Assembly: GCF_016765675.1 (NCBI RefSeq)
Contig: NZ_JAESWB010000025.1
Coordinates: 186,001 to 250,000, forward strand
Source of the DNA: Neobacillus paridis
GTDB lineage: Bacteria; Bacillota; Bacilli; Bacillales; Cytobacillaceae
Direction of reading: 5' to 3'
Length of the DNA: 64,000 nucleotides
Part shown: in pieces, positions 28,523-38,099 of the stretch
Layout: every line of letters starts with the position of its first letter
How positions within the stretch are numbered: position 1 is the first letter of the stretch
Notes under the pieces: model-generated
What the model was told of the DNA's origin: nothing
What the model saw: the letters and a program-made list of their open reading frames with translations, nothing else
The model's database searches: none
Program-made: the position numbers and the translations under genes

Positions 28523-29866
28523 ATGCATATTTTGGTGATCGGTCTTAATTATAAAACAGCCCCTGTCGAAATTCGCGAGCGGTTGACATTTAATGATACC
28601 GATCTTGTGGATGCGATGAAATTATTAAACAAAAAGAAAAGCATCCTGGAAAATGTTATCTTGTCCACTTGTAATCGAACGGAAATTTATGCTGTCGTTG
28701 ATCAATTACACACTGGCCGCTATTATATTAAAGAATTTTTAGCGGAATGGTTTGGAATAGAGCAGGGAGAGTTTTCTCCGTTTTTGTTCATTTATGACGG
28801 CGACGGCGCAGTGGAACATTTATTTAAGGTAACTTGCGGTCTTCATTCCATGGTTTTAGGGGAAACTCAAATTCTTGGACAGGTACGGACAAGCTTTATG
28901 GAGGCCCAAACCAATGGCACAACCGGCTCTGTATTCAATCACTTATTTAAGCAAGCGATTACGTTAGCGAAAAAGGCTCACTCTGACACAGAAATTGGGG
29001 CCAATGCCGTTTCGGTCAGCTATGCGGCGGTTGAATTAGCAAAGAAAATATTTGGTTCGCTTGAGAATAAGCATGTTGTTATTTTGGGTGCTGGGAAAAT
29101 GGGAGAGTTGGCCGTTCAGAATTTGCACGGCAATGGCGTTAGAAAAGTGACAGTAATCAACCGGACGTTTAATAAAGCCCAAGACCTTGCCAGCCGCTTT
29201 AATGGCGAAGCAAGAACGATGGATGAATTGCAAAAATCACTGGTGGAAGCTGATATTTTGATCAGTTCAACTGGTGCAAAGGATTTTGTGATAACAAAAG
29301 AGCAGGTATCGCGGATTGAGAAGCTGCGGCGGGGTAAGCCGTTATTTCTGGTGGATATTGCCGTACCGCGAGATCTTGATCCAAAGCTTGCCGAACTTGA
29401 AAATGTTTTTTTATATGATATTGATGATCTCGAGGGAATTGTTGAAGCCAACTTAGAGGAACGGAAAAAGGCTGCCGCCAATATCATGCTCATGATTGAA
29501 GAGGAAATCGTTGAATTTAATCAATGGCTGAGCATGCTCGGTATTATTCCAGTTATTTCTGCTCTTAGGGAAAAAGCATTGGCCATTCAAGCTGAGACAA
29601 TGGTCAGCTTGGAACGAAAGCTGCCCAATTTATCGGATCGTGATAAAAAAGTTTTAAGTAAACATACAAAAAGTATTATTAATCAAATGCTCAAAGATCC
29701 GATTCTCCAAGCAAAGGAACTGGCTGCAAGACCTGATCGTGAACAGGCCTTGGATTTCTTTATGAAGATCTTTAATATTGAAGATCTGGTAAAGAATCAA
29801 CAAGCGATTTCAACCCAAAATAATCAACAGCCGGTTAAAGAAGCGCAGGCTTCCTTTCAGTCATAA
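28523..29866 (+). CDS. hemA: Glutamyl-tRNA reductase
   Basis: A 447-residue enzyme reducing glutamyl-tRNA to glutamate-1-semialdehyde, the first committed step of heme synthesis. The catalytic cysteine lies in [11 protein letters not shown] (about residue 50), the family signature in [17 protein letters not shown], and the NADPH-binding site in [13 protein letters not shown]. The C-terminal dimerisation helices are complete. It opens the hemAXCDBL operon, all in one direction with gaps below 130 bp. Confidence 0.96.
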   Translation: MHILVIGLNYKTAPVEIRERLTFNDTDLVDAMKLLNKKKSILENVILSTCNRTEIYAVVDQLHTGRYYIKEFLAEWFGIEQGEFSPFLFIYDGDGAVEHLFKVTCGLHSMVLGETQILGQVRTSFMEAQTNGTTGSVFNHLFKQAITLAKKAHSDTEIGANAVSVSYAAVELAKKIFGSLENKHVVILGAGKMGELAVQNLHGNGVRKVTVINRTFNKAQDLASRFNGEARTMDELQKSLVEADILISSTGAKDFVITKEQVSRIEKLRRGKPLFLVDIAVPRDLDPKLAELENVFLYDIDDLEGIVEANLEERKKAAANIMLMIEEEIVEFNQWLSMLGIIPVISALREKALAIQAETMVSLERKLPNLSDRDKKVLSKHTKSIINQMLKDPILQAKELAARPDREQALDFFMKIFNIEDLVKNQQAISTQNNQQPVKEAQASFQS

Positions 29867-29880
29867 GGGGGCCATTCGCT

Positions 29881-30714
29881 ATGATTAGCGTCACTATGAC
29901 GAGGGTGCATGAAGTTACGGTTGTTCTTTATGCCTTAAGTGTATTATTATATTTTTTCGATTTTATTTATCATAACCGGAAGGCAAATCGGGTTGCCTTC
30001 TGGTTACTTGCATTTGTATGGGTTTTGCAAACCATTTTCCTCATTCTTTATATGAAAGAAACGGGGAGATTCCCAGTTCTCACAATATTTGAGGGTCTTT
30101 ATTTTTATGCCTGGGTCTTAGTTACCTTGTCACTTGCTATAAATCGGATATTACGGGTTGATTTTATTGTTTTTTTTATGAATATATTAGGGTTTATTGT
30201 CATGGCAATTCACACATTTGCCCCAACTGCCTCTCATTCTCATGTAATGGCACAACAGTTGGTGTCTGAATTGTTGTTGATTCATATTACGATGGCGATT
30301 CTGTCTTATGGGGCCTTTTCCTTGTCCTTTGTCTTTTCGCTATTATACTTACTGCAATATGATTTATTAAAGAAAAAGAAATGGGGTACAAGACTTTTAC
30401 GGCTCGCCGACCTGGAGAAGCTGGAGAGGTTGTCATACATAATGGCAGTAATTGGTGTCCCGATGCTTCTATTAAGTTTGATCTTAGGTTTGCAGTGGGC
30501 GTTCCTCAAGCTCCCCGGCATGCCTTGGTACGATATTAAAATCATCGGTTCGTTTATTCTGCTAACTGCTTATAGTTTCTATTTATATTTACGTACTGTT
30601 AAAGATCAATCAGGAAAAAAATTGGCCCTGTGGAATGTAGCCTCATTTTTAATTGTTTTAATCAACTTTTTCTTATTTGGGCAATTATCGTCCTTTCATT
30701 TATGGTACTCATGA
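29881..30714 (+). CDS. hemX: HemX, cytochrome c assembly-type membrane protein
   Basis: A 277-residue protein with eight predicted transmembrane segments of the CcsA/CcmC-like family. In B. subtilis HemX lowers the amount of HemA and sits second in the hem operon, as here. The tryptophan-rich and histidine-bearing segments expected for the family (HIMAMAILSYGAF-like LIHITMAILSYGAF, then GLQWAFLKLPGMPW) are visible. The start ATG 29881 follows AAGGGGG. Confidence 0.9.
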   Translation: MISVTMTRVHEVTVVLYALSVLLYFFDFIYHNRKANRVAFWLLAFVWVLQTIFLILYMKETGRFPVLTIFEGLYFYAWVLVTLSLAINRILRVDFIVFFMNILGFIVMAIHTFAPTASHSHVMAQQLVSELLLIHITMAILSYGAFSLSFVFSLLYLLQYDLLKKKKWGTRLLRLADLEKLERLSYIMAVIGVPMLLLSLILGLQWAFLKLPGMPWYDIKIIGSFILLTAYSFYLYLRTVKDQSGKKLALWNVASFLIVLINFFLFGQLSSFHLWYS

Positions 30715-30729
30715 CACGAGGAGGCAATT

Positions 30730-31665
30730 ATGCGAAAAATTATTGTAGGTTCCAGACGCAGTAAATTAGCATTAACACAAACCAACTGGGTAATGGACCA
30801 GCTGAAAAAGATTGACCCAAGCTTGGAGTTTGAAGTAAAGGAAATCGTCACAAAAGGCGATAAAATTTTAGATGTGACGCTGTCAAAAGTAGGCGGCAAG
30901 GGCCTGTTTGTCAAAGAAATTGAGCAGTCAATGCTGGGCAAAGAGATTGATATGGCGGTCCATAGCATGAAAGATATGCCAGCTGTCCTGCCGGAGGGGC
31001 TGACAATTGGTTGTGTTCCTGTCCGTGAAGATCACCGCGATGCTTTAATTTCAAAAGACCATGTGAAATTAGCAGATCTAAAACCCGGTGCCATTATCGG
31101 AACAAGCAGCCTGCGCCGCAGCGCTCAGCTGCTGGCCAAACGGCCAGACTTAGAAATAAAATGGATTCGCGGCAATGTCGATACCAGATTAGCTAAATTG
31201 GAGACAGAAGATTACGATGCCATCATTTTAGCAGCGGCCGGCCTTTCCCGCCTTGGCTGGTCGGCTGATATTGTAACAGAATTTTTAGACACGGATATTT
31301 GTATCCCGGCCGTAGGCCAAGGGGCTTTATCAATTGAATGTCGCGAAGACGACAAAGAATTGCTGGAGCTATTTGAAAAATTTACGTGCGAAAAAACAGA
31401 AAGAGCGGTCCGGGCAGAACGGGCCTTCCTGCAAAAAATGGAGGGCGGTTGTCAAGTTCCAATTGCCGGTTATGCGTTTATCGCCAATAACGATGAGATT
31501 GTTCTAAATGTATTGGTGGGAACGCCGGATGGCCGGCAAATTCTTAAAGAGGAAGTAAGCGGGCACAACCCGGAAGAGCTTGGTATGAAAGCTGCTGATA
31601 TTTTGATTGAAAGAGGAGCCAAGGACTTAATCGACCGAGTGAAGCAGGAGCTTGAGGAGAAATGA
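30730..31665 (+). CDS. hemC: Porphobilinogen deaminase
   Basis: A 311-residue hydroxymethylbilane synthase that polymerises four porphobilinogens. Visible: [18 protein letters not shown] at the N-terminus, [30 protein letters not shown] and the cofactor-attachment cysteine in [13 protein letters not shown] (about residue 240). It overlaps hemD by 4 bp (ATGA), so translation is probably coupled. Confidence 0.96.
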   Translation: MRKIIVGSRRSKLALTQTNWVMDQLKKIDPSLEFEVKEIVTKGDKILDVTLSKVGGKGLFVKEIEQSMLGKEIDMAVHSMKDMPAVLPEGLTIGCVPVREDHRDALISKDHVKLADLKPGAIIGTSSLRRSAQLLAKRPDLEIKWIRGNVDTRLAKLETEDYDAIILAAAGLSRLGWSADIVTEFLDTDICIPAVGQGALSIECREDDKELLELFEKFTCEKTERAVRAERAFLQKMEGGCQVPIAGYAFIANNDEIVLNVLVGTPDGRQILKEEVSGHNPEELGMKAADILIERGAKDLIDRVKQELEEK

Positions 31666-32486
31666 TCAAGGCACTGCCATTACTTGATAAAAACGTTCTC
31701 GTCCCGAGAAGCAGAGAGCAGGCCAAATCCTTCTCTAAGCTCGTTGAAGAATACGGAGGGATTCCCGTCGAAATCCCTCTGATTGCTTTTCGTCCGCTTG
31801 AAAAAAATCAGTATTTTGATGCATGTTTGTCCAGGCTTGAGAGATATGACTGGATCATTTTCACAAGTAATACTACGGTCGAAACCTTTTTTTCGTTTGT
31901 AAAGGCTGAGGCTAAGCTGCCGAAAATTGCGGTGATCGGAAAACGAACCGAAGCCGCGTTAAAGGAAAAAGCTGTGCCGGTAGAATTTGTACCTTCTGTG
32001 TATGTAGCAGAGACATTTGTTGAGGAATTTAACCCTTATGTTCATGAAGGATCTCGGGTGTTACTTCCAAAAGGGAATCTTGCCCGTGATTATATCGGAT
32101 TATCCTTGGCTAAGGCAGGCGCCGAGGTCGATGAAGTGGTTATTTATGAAAATTATTTGCCGGAGGAAAGCCGCAGAAAGCTGGCAGAAGCGCTGAGCCG
32201 TCGGCAGCTGGATATTCTCACATTTACCAGCCCATCCACTGTCGATCATTTGATGGCTGTAGTCCGTGAAAATGGGTTGCTGGAACAACTAAACGGCTGC
32301 ATCATCGGCTGCATCGGCCCCGTTACCGAAAAGCGGCTTCGCGAATACGGGCTGCCGATTCATGCCTCGCCCAAGCAGTATACGGTGAAGGAAATGTTGA
32401 AAAGCTTGGCCGAGTTTCTGGAAGAGCAAGGGCCATCATTAACGGATGCCATAGGTCAGAAAAAAAGGTCATCTGACCATAACTGA
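31662..32486 (+). CDS. hemD: Uroporphyrinogen-III synthase
   Basis: A 274-residue HemD that cyclises hydroxymethylbilane with inversion of ring D. Sequence conservation in this family is low; the typical blocks [28 protein letters not shown] and [12 protein letters not shown] are present, and context between hemC and hemB decides the call. The last 10-15 residues (basic, ending SSDHN) are encoded by the start of the repeat array at 32468-32562, so the natural C-terminus may have been altered. Confidence 0.93.
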   Translation: MIKALPLLDKNVLVPRSREQAKSFSKLVEEYGGIPVEIPLIAFRPLEKNQYFDACLSRLERYDWIIFTSNTTVETFFSFVKAEAKLPKIAVIGKRTEAALKEKAVPVEFVPSVYVAETFVEEFNPYVHEGSRVLLPKGNLARDYIGLSLAKAGAEVDEVVIYENYLPEESRRKLAEALSRRQLDILTFTSPSTVDHLMAVVRENGLLEQLNGCIIGCIGPVTEKRLREYGLPIHASPKQYTVKEMLKSLAEFLEEQGPSLTDAIGQKKRSSDHN

Positions 32487-32562
32487 TAAAGCGACGGTTG
32501 TCATCTGACAGTAATAGAAGGTTATCCGCCAGTATACAGGTGTCATGCGACAGTCTATCAAA
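32478..32562. repeat. Phased GTCATCTGACAGT repeats between hemD and hemB
   Basis: Three units of exactly 21 bp start at 32500, 32521 and 32542 with heads GTCATCTGACAG, GTTATCCGCCAG and GTCATGCGACAG. A degenerate unit precedes them (from 32478), and another GTCATCTGAC lies at 32468 inside the end of hemD. Tails are variable. The period matches the arrays at 17118 and 34955. Confidence 0.7.
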
Positions 32563-32605
32563 TTAATCATAAAACATATTTTTATTATTTTGGGAGGTAT
32601 GTACA

Positions 32606-33586
32606 ATGGAACTGCAATTTTCACGTCATCGCCGTTTAAGGTCAAGTGCCAGCATGCGCGCACTCGTGAGAGAAAATCACTTAAGCGCGGATGATTTTAT
32701 TTACCCGCTGTTTATATACGAGGGCGAAAACATCCGTAAGGAAGTCTCCTCGATGCCCGGTGTGTTCCAAGTATCATTGGATCATCTAGAAGCGGAAATG
32801 GAAGATATCGCTGCCCATGGAATTAAGGCTGTCTTATTATTTGGGATCCCGGAAACAAAGGATGAATGCGGCGGTCAGGCATACCATGACCACGGCATCG
32901 TCCAAGAAGCTACCCGCTTCATTAAAAAATATTTTCCGGACATTCTTGTTGTTGCTGATACCTGCCTGTGTGAATATACAAGCCATGGTCACTGCGGAAT
33001 GGTTAAAGGTGATAAAATTTTAAATGATGAATCACTCGATTTGCTCGTTAAAACAGCCGTCAGCCAAGCAAAAGCCGGAGCCGATATCATTGCCCCATCC
33101 AACATGATGGACGGCTTTGTTGCGGCAATCCGTGCCGGATTAGACGAAGCCGGATTTAAAGAAATTCCAATCATGTCCTACGCCGTCAAGTATGCATCGT
33201 CATTCTATGGGCCATTCCGTGAAGCAGCAGAAGGCGCCCCCCAATTTGGCGACCGCAAGACCTATCAAATGGATCCGGCCAACCGTTTAGAAGCGTTTAG
33301 AGAAGCAGAATCCGATGTTGCTGAAGGAGCTGACTTCTTAATTGTCAAGCCAGGTATGCCATACTTGGACATTGTTCGTGATATTAAAAATAACTTCAAC
33401 CTGCCAGTGGTTGTTTACAATGTCAGCGGCGAATATTCAATGATTAAAGCGGCTGCGCAAAATGGCTGGATTGATGAAAAGAGTACCGTTTTGGAAATGC
33501 TGACAGGGATGAAGCGAGCAGGTGCCGATCTCATCATCACTTATCATGCAAAAGACGCGATTCGCTGGTTAAAAGAAGACCAATAA
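32606..33586 (+). CDS. hemB: Delta-aminolevulinic acid dehydratase (porphobilinogen synthase)
   Basis: A 326-residue enzyme condensing two 5-aminolevulinates. Cysteine-type zinc ligands are in [16 protein letters not shown] (zinc-dependent class), Schiff-base lysines in [15 protein letters not shown] and [11 protein letters not shown], and the flap-near segment APSNMMDG. The start follows GGGAGGTATG. It is separated from hemD by a repeat array of about 100 bp but remains in the hem operon. Confidence 0.96.
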   Translation: MELQFSRHRRLRSSASMRALVRENHLSADDFIYPLFIYEGENIRKEVSSMPGVFQVSLDHLEAEMEDIAAHGIKAVLLFGIPETKDECGGQAYHDHGIVQEATRFIKKYFPDILVVADTCLCEYTSHGHCGMVKGDKILNDESLDLLVKTAVSQAKAGADIIAPSNMMDGFVAAIRAGLDEAGFKEIPIMSYAVKYASSFYGPFREAAEGAPQFGDRKTYQMDPANRLEAFREAESDVAEGADFLIVKPGMPYLDIVRDIKNNFNLPVVVYNVSGEYSMIKAAAQNGWIDEKSTVLEMLTGMKRAGADLIITYHAKDAIRWLKEDQ

Positions 33587-33608
33587 ATGATTGAAATGAG
33601 GGAATAGG

Positions 33609-34895
33609 ATGCGCATCTTTACAAAATCGATTGAGGCATTTAAAGAAGCCCAAAAGCTCATGCCGGGTGGTGTAAACAGCCCGGTTCGAGCCTTTAAATC
33701 TGTCAATATGAACCCCATTTTCATGGAGCGGGGAAAAGGCTCGAAGATTTATGATATTGATGGCAATGAGTATATTGACTACGTTCTGTCATGGGGACCG
33801 CTCATTCTCGGCCACTCCAATGATCGTGTAGTGGAAGCGTTGAAAAAAACAGCTGAGCTTGGAACAAGCTTTGGTGCCCCGACATTGATGGAAAACAAGC
33901 TGGCTAAGCTGGTCCAAGAACGGGTACCTTCAATTGAAATTATCCGGATGGTTAACTCCGGAACGGAAGCTACAATGAGTGCGCTTCGCCTGGCGCGGGG
34001 CTATACTGGCCGTGACAAAATTTTAAAATTTGAAGGCTGCTATCACGGTCATGGTGATTCGTTATTGATTAAAGCCGGTTCCGGTGTCGCCACACTAGGC
34101 TTGCCCGACAGCCCGGGCGTCCCTGAAGGTATTGCCAAGAATACAATCACTGTTCAATATAATGATCTAGAAGGGGTAAAATACGCCTTTGAACAATATG
34201 GCGAAGATATCGCTTGTATCATTGTAGAGCCCGTTGCCGGCAACATGGGTCTTGTGCCGCCGCTGCCAGGATTTCTGCAAGGACTTCGAGATATTACGAC
34301 CGAGTACGGGGCCTTGCTGATTTTTGATGAGGTTATGACAGGTTTCCGTGTTGGCTATCATTGTGCTCAAGGCTATTTTGGCATTACACCGGATCTCACT
34401 ACCCTAGGCAAGGTAATCGGCGGCGGTCTCCCGGTTGGAGCTTACGGCGGCAAAGCTGAAATTATGGAAAAAATAGCCCCGAGCGGTCCAATCTATCAAG
34501 CAGGAACATTATCAGGAAATCCGTTGGCAATGACCGCTGGCTATGAAACATTAAGTCAGCTGACACCAGCTCACTATGAGGAGTTTATCAACAAAGGTGA
34601 CAAGCTTGAACAGGGCTTTAAGGCTGCGGCTGAAAAATATGATATTCCGATTACTTTTAACCGCGCCGGCTCGATGATTGGCTTCTTCTTTACTGATGAA
34701 GACGTCATCAACTACGAAAAAGCTAAACAATCTAATTTGGAATTTTTTGCGGAGTACTATCGGCAAATGGCTGATCAAGGCATCTTCTTGCCACCATCCC
34801 AATTTGAAGGATTGTTCCTGTCAACAGAGCATTCGGATGAGGACATTGAAAAGACGATTCAAGCAGCAGAGATTGCGTTTTCGAAGCTTAAATAA
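33609..34895 (+). CDS. hemL: Glutamate-1-semialdehyde 2,1-aminomutase
   Basis: A 428-residue PLP enzyme making 5-aminolevulinate. Landmarks: [16 protein letters not shown] at the N-terminus, [31 protein letters not shown], the PLP lysine in [18 protein letters not shown] and [13 protein letters not shown]. It closes the hem operon and is followed at once by a terminator. Confidence 0.96.
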   Translation: MRIFTKSIEAFKEAQKLMPGGVNSPVRAFKSVNMNPIFMERGKGSKIYDIDGNEYIDYVLSWGPLILGHSNDRVVEALKKTAELGTSFGAPTLMENKLAKLVQERVPSIEIIRMVNSGTEATMSALRLARGYTGRDKILKFEGCYHGHGDSLLIKAGSGVATLGLPDSPGVPEGIAKNTITVQYNDLEGVKYAFEQYGEDIACIIVEPVAGNMGLVPPLPGFLQGLRDITTEYGALLIFDEVMTGFRVGYHCAQGYFGITPDLTTLGKVIGGGLPVGAYGGKAEIMEKIAPSGPIYQAGTLSGNPLAMTAGYETLSQLTPAHYEEFINKGDKLEQGFKAAAEKYDIPITFNRAGSMIGFFFTDEDVINYEKAKQSNLEFFAEYYRQMADQGIFLPPSQFEGLFLSTEHSDEDIEKTIQAAEIAFSKLK

Positions 34896-34908
34896 TATTT
34901 GTTTGGGA

Positions 34909-34938
34909 ACACTCGCCAAATTTGGCGGGTGTTTTTTT
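34909..34938 (+). terminator. Intrinsic terminator of the hem operon
   Basis: ACACTCGCCAAA pairs with TTTGGCGGGTGT (one G-U) and is followed by seven Ts. Confidence 0.92.
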
Positions 34939-34954
34939 ACTTTTTTTAGCTGTG

Positions 34955-35079
34955 GACGGGTAAGTTGAAAAAGCGGCGGGTAAACATGAAATTTAGACGG
35001 GTAAAATCAAAAAAATGACGGGTAAAAGCAAGAATTAGACGGATAACTTCCAAATTTAGACGAGTAAAGCGTAAACTTC
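34955..35079. repeat. Six phased GACGGGTAA repeats
   Basis: Heads at 34955, 34975, 34996, 35017, 35038 and 35059, at steps of 20, 21, 21, 21 and 21 bp. The head GACGGGTAA (variants GGCGGGTAA, GACGGATAA, GACGAGTAA) is conserved and the following 12 bases vary. The array lies between the hem terminator and spoVID. Confidence 0.88.
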
Positions 35080-35179
35080 ATCCTACAACCGTGCATTTTT
35101 ATCATAAATAAAATGAATGATTCATAAATTGTAAGTGACATAGTGATTTTGCGTGAAGGAAAGGAAAGGAGGAGTCGCT

Positions 35180-36292
35180 TTGTCCCAGGAGAATCAATCA
35201 TCACTAAGATTTTCCTTGGAGGAATCTCTGTGGTTTCGAAAAGGACAGGAAGTCGAGGAACTGCTGTCCATTTCGCTCGACCCGGATATAACAATCCAGG
35301 AAAATGATCAGTATGTAACGATACGTGGAACGCTTGTACTTACCGGAGAATATAAAAGTTGTGAAGCAGACAATGAAAGCGAGGGGGAAGGTTATACCTC
35401 GCACAAGTTTATTGAGACGGTATCCGAACGAGAGGGGGGAAATTGCGAATTTTCCCATCACTTCCCAGTTGATATAACTATTCCAAATAATAGGATTCAA
35501 AGTATTTATGATATTGATGTCCTCGTGGAATCGTTTGACTATTCCATACCTGAGCGCAGTTGTTTAAAGTTGACGGCAGAACTGAACATAAGCGGTCTTC
35601 ATGGAATTGAATCAAACCATCAACAGCAACAGGGACAGGAGTTTGAGGTTCTTCCGCGCAATGATTCCCCGGAAGAGGAAGAAACCGTAGCGGATCAGCC
35701 GTCCATTGCCGAAACTCCTGCCAATGATTTATTATTCGAAACAGAAGCACGAAAAGAACAGGAGGGAGAACCGGAAACAACTATTCCAAGGTTTCCAACC
35801 TTTCATTACCAGGAAGAGGAACAGGCTGATTCCGAAGCGACAGAGCCTTCATGGCATTTCCAAGAATATAATCCTTCTGTCAGCGAGCCTGTCTGGCCTT
35901 TACAGGAAGCTAGAAGCGAAGAGAAACAGCCGATCGAAGTGGAGGTTGAAATCGAGCAAGAAATCGTCGCTGAAAATGAAGAGGTTGACTATGATCACGA
36001 GGATGAAAGCTCATCTTCTTCTCCTGAGGATACGCCGAAAGATAAAAAGAAAAAACTATTCTCTAAAACTAAAACGATGACATTGACGGAGTTTTTTGCC
36101 CGTAAGGATGAAGGAACTGCACAGGTCAAATTAAAAGTGTGCATTGTTCAAAAAGGCGATACGGTCGAAAGTCTTGCTAAACGTTATGACGTTTCCGTGC
36201 AAAACCTGCTTCGGGTAAACAATTTAGAATTGAATCAGGATGTATTTGAAGGGCAAGTTTTATATGTTCCAGCAACACTGGCAAAAAAATAA
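35180..36292 (+). CDS. spoVID: Spore coat morphogenetic protein SpoVID
   Basis: A 370-residue mother-cell protein that guides the coat around the forespore. The N-terminal domain (SLEESLWFRKGQEVEELLS-like block, then SLDPDITIQE) is well conserved; the middle (residues about 160-310) is acidic and Glu/Pro-rich with little order; the last 50 residues are a LysM domain (VQKGDTVESLAKRYDVS). B. subtilis SpoVID is about 575 residues, so the linker is much shorter here. The start is TTG 35180, seven bases after AAAGGAGG. Confidence 0.9.
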   Translation: MSQENQSSLRFSLEESLWFRKGQEVEELLSISLDPDITIQENDQYVTIRGTLVLTGEYKSCEADNESEGEGYTSHKFIETVSEREGGNCEFSHHFPVDITIPNNRIQSIYDIDVLVESFDYSIPERSCLKLTAELNISGLHGIESNHQQQQGQEFEVLPRNDSPEEEETVADQPSIAETPANDLLFETEARKEQEGEPETTIPRFPTFHYQEEEQADSEATEPSWHFQEYNPSVSEPVWPLQEARSEEKQPIEVEVEIEQEIVAENEEVDYDHEDESSSSSPEDTPKDKKKKLFSKTKTMTLTEFFARKDEGTAQVKLKVCIVQKGDTVESLAKRYDVSVQNLLRVNNLELNQDVFEGQVLYVPATLAKK

Positions 36293-36312
36293 TGCGTTAG
36301 AGGAAAATAAGT

Positions 36313-36344
36313 GAGCGGGTTTCAAAGGGCCTGCTCCTTCTTTT
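36313..36344 (+). terminator. Weak terminator after spoVID
   Basis: GAGCGGG pairs with CCTGCTC (one G-U), then CTTCTTTT. Confidence 0.45.
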
Positions 36345-36389
36345 ACGGATTATTTACTTTGCTATTTTGAAAGAAAGAGTTGAGTTCGT

Positions 36390-37442
36390 ATGAATGACTC
36401 GAATCGTCTGGAAGCAGTAGCACCTATTCTTCAACAATATCAAGTTGAGCCGCATTTTATTGAAGATTTTGGCACCATTCAAAAGATATATTCAAACAAG
36501 GGCATATTTGCTTTAAAAAAGATCTCCCCTGCATGCGGAACTGATTTTATCCGTCATGTTCACTTTTTATATCAAAAAGGGTTTAATCGGATTGTGCCCA
36601 TTTACCCGACAATGGATGGCAGATATGCGGTGCTGCACGACCATTATCTTTACTATCTGATGCCATGGCTGGCAAATGAAAACCGCGATCCCAAAAGCCG
36701 TCAGTTGTTCAGAGAGTTGGCACGGCTCCATTCTCTTTCCGCAAAGGAAATCATGATCAACAAAGAAGAAAGGCTCGAACATTATGAAAAGACAATTCAG
36801 CAGCTGGAAAAACATCAAGAATTCTTGAACGGCTTTATCGATGTTTGTGAAAGAAAGACATATATGTCGCCTTTTGAGTTGTTATTTTGCTTATATTACA
36901 ATGAAATCAGCCAAGCGCTTCGCTTTTCTAAAGCGAAGTTTGAAGAGTGGTATGAAAATACAAAGGAAAATGATAAAGCTCGTATGGTCGTTACCCATGG
37001 GAAGTTATCAACCGACCATTTTTTGTTTGATGAGCGGGGGTACGGCTATTTTATCAACTTCGAAAATGCGGCCTATGGCTCGCCGATCCATGACCTTTTG
37101 CCATATATATCCCGGACGTTAAATACGAGTCCAAGGCGGAGCGATGACACTATTGATTTGCTTTATCATTATTTTAAATATTTTCCCTTCAAAGAAGAAG
37201 AAAAACAATTATTTTACAGTTATTTAGCCTATCCGATTCCGTTGATACAAACGGTGGAAAAATATTATCGCAAACAGCGTCGGAAAAATGAATTAAAATA
37301 TGTCCGCCAGCTGCAGCAGCGCTACTGGCATTTGAAAAATACCGAGTATGTGGTCATGCGGATGACAGAAATTGAAACACAACAGCAGGCAAACGAGGCA
37401 CTTGCCCAAGAAGCGGAAGAAGGAGCCCAACAGCAGCAGTAA
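36390..37442 (+). CDS. ysxE: Spore coat-associated protein YsxE (CotS family)
   Basis: A 350-residue protein of the CotS/YsxE group, which has an aminoglycoside phosphotransferase-like kinase fold. Matching segments are MVVTHGKLSTDHFLFD (the H-G-x-L...N/D catalytic loop region) and GYFINFENAAYGSPIHDL. In B. subtilis ysxE follows spoVID and is needed for coat assembly steps. The C-terminus is Gln/Glu/Ala-rich. The gene end forms one arm of a hairpin shared with the convergent small gene. Confidence 0.85.
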   Translation: MNDSNRLEAVAPILQQYQVEPHFIEDFGTIQKIYSNKGIFALKKISPACGTDFIRHVHFLYQKGFNRIVPIYPTMDGRYAVLHDHYLYYLMPWLANENRDPKSRQLFRELARLHSLSAKEIMINKEERLEHYEKTIQQLEKHQEFLNGFIDVCERKTYMSPFELLFCLYYNEISQALRFSKAKFEEWYENTKENDKARMVVTHGKLSTDHFLFDERGYGYFINFENAAYGSPIHDLLPYISRTLNTSPRRSDDTIDLLYHYFKYFPFKEEEKQLFYSYLAYPIPLIQTVEKYYRKQRRKNELKYVRQLQQRYWHLKNTEYVVMRMTEIETQQQANEALAQEAEEGAQQQQ

Positions 37443-37462
37443 GTCTGCAGGTTAGGCTCCTT
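37420..37462. terminator. Hairpin spanning the convergent ends of ysxE and the small reverse gene
   Basis: AAGGAGCC (37420-37427, inside ysxE) pairs with GGCTCCTT (37455-37462); an inner CTGCAG-type pairing is also possible. No T run follows on the plus strand, so termination efficiency is uncertain. Confidence 0.4.
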
Positions 37463-37649
37463 ATATGATTTCAAAATAAATGGAAATAGCAATCACGATA
37501 AAAAAGGACAACAATAAGACATCAAAAATGGTCGGCAGAAAAATCGTGCGGATGAACTGGAAAATAATAAAGGGAATGATTAATTGTCCGCTCCATTTAC
37601 GAAACGTTCGAAACCAGGGACGGTGTTTATACTTCTGAAAATTCCTCAA
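37461..37649 (-). CDS. Small membrane protein, 62 aa
   Basis: A 62-residue frame starting with TTG at 37649 (reverse strand), seven bases after a strong GGGGAGG ribosome site. The first 20 residues are basic and aromatic (RNFQKYKHRPWFRTFRKW), followed by two hydrophobic helices (LIIPFIIFQFIRTIFL and IFDVLLLSFFIVIAISIYF). I recognise no family. It converges with ysxE and lies back to back with the valS leader. The ribosome site and the membrane-like design make it probably real. Confidence 0.7.
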   Translation of the reverse strand: MRNFQKYKHRPWFRTFRKWSGQLIIPFIIFQFIRTIFLPTIFDVLLLSFFIVIAISIYFEII

Positions 37650-37760
37650 CTGATAACCTCCCCTTTCCCAAGTTATTATAGTTTATGTATATTCCCAAGT
37701 TGTGTGCACATTTCCGAAAACAGCATATCGTATAAAAAACAATGAATTTGGCCAACATGA

Positions 37761-37789
37761 TTGACGTAACCAGCTCTTTTGGATAGTAT
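37761..37789 (+). promoter_or_regulatory. Promoter of the valS T-box leader
   Basis: TTGACG (37761-37766), 17-bp spacer, TAGTAT (37784-37789), just before the leader. Confidence 0.5.
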
Positions 37790-37804
37790 AAACAATATAA
37801 ATGA

Positions 37805-38063
37805 AAACTAAAGCAATGACAGGGAAGAGTACGATGCCAACCTGCTTCAAGAGAGGGAAATCAATTGCTGGAAGATTTCCTAAGCAGAACATCGGAAGGT
37901 CGCCCAAGAGCTTCTTCTGTGAAAAGGGTCCATACTGAACTGAGTAATGGAAGACGGATGAAATCCGTTATCTGTTGAAGTGCCAATCAAGTACTTGATT
38001 GGAAAAAAGGTGGTACCGCGAAGCAAACTCCATTCGTCCTTTTATGACGATTGGGGTTTTTTT
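37805..38063 (+). promoter_or_regulatory. T-box riboswitch (tRNA-Val sensing) of valS
   Basis: A classic T-box leader. Stem I starts around GACAGGGAAGAGTACGATG (37830 onward, with the AGTA motif). The T-box sequence GGTGGTACCGCG lies at about 38009-38020 and a terminator with stem AACTCCATTCGTC/GACGATTGGGGTT plus seven Ts ends at 38063. GTC at 37928-37930 is a plausible valine specifier codon. Uncharged tRNA-Val binding would favour the antiterminator and let valS be made. Confidence 0.9.
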
Positions 38064-38099
38064 ACGTTGATGGCAATCATTAAAGGAGGTAAATGCTAG

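Noticed and set aside
34955..35079. The phased repeat array as a CRISPR array
   Set aside because: The conserved unit is only about 9 bp with 12-bp tails, far below CRISPR repeat and spacer sizes, and no cas gene is near.
35204..35500. A reverse-strand gene opposite spoVID
   Set aside because: It lies wholly within a well-supported gene, lacks a ribosome site and has no recognisable protein features; many similar antisense frames across the window were dismissed for the same reason.
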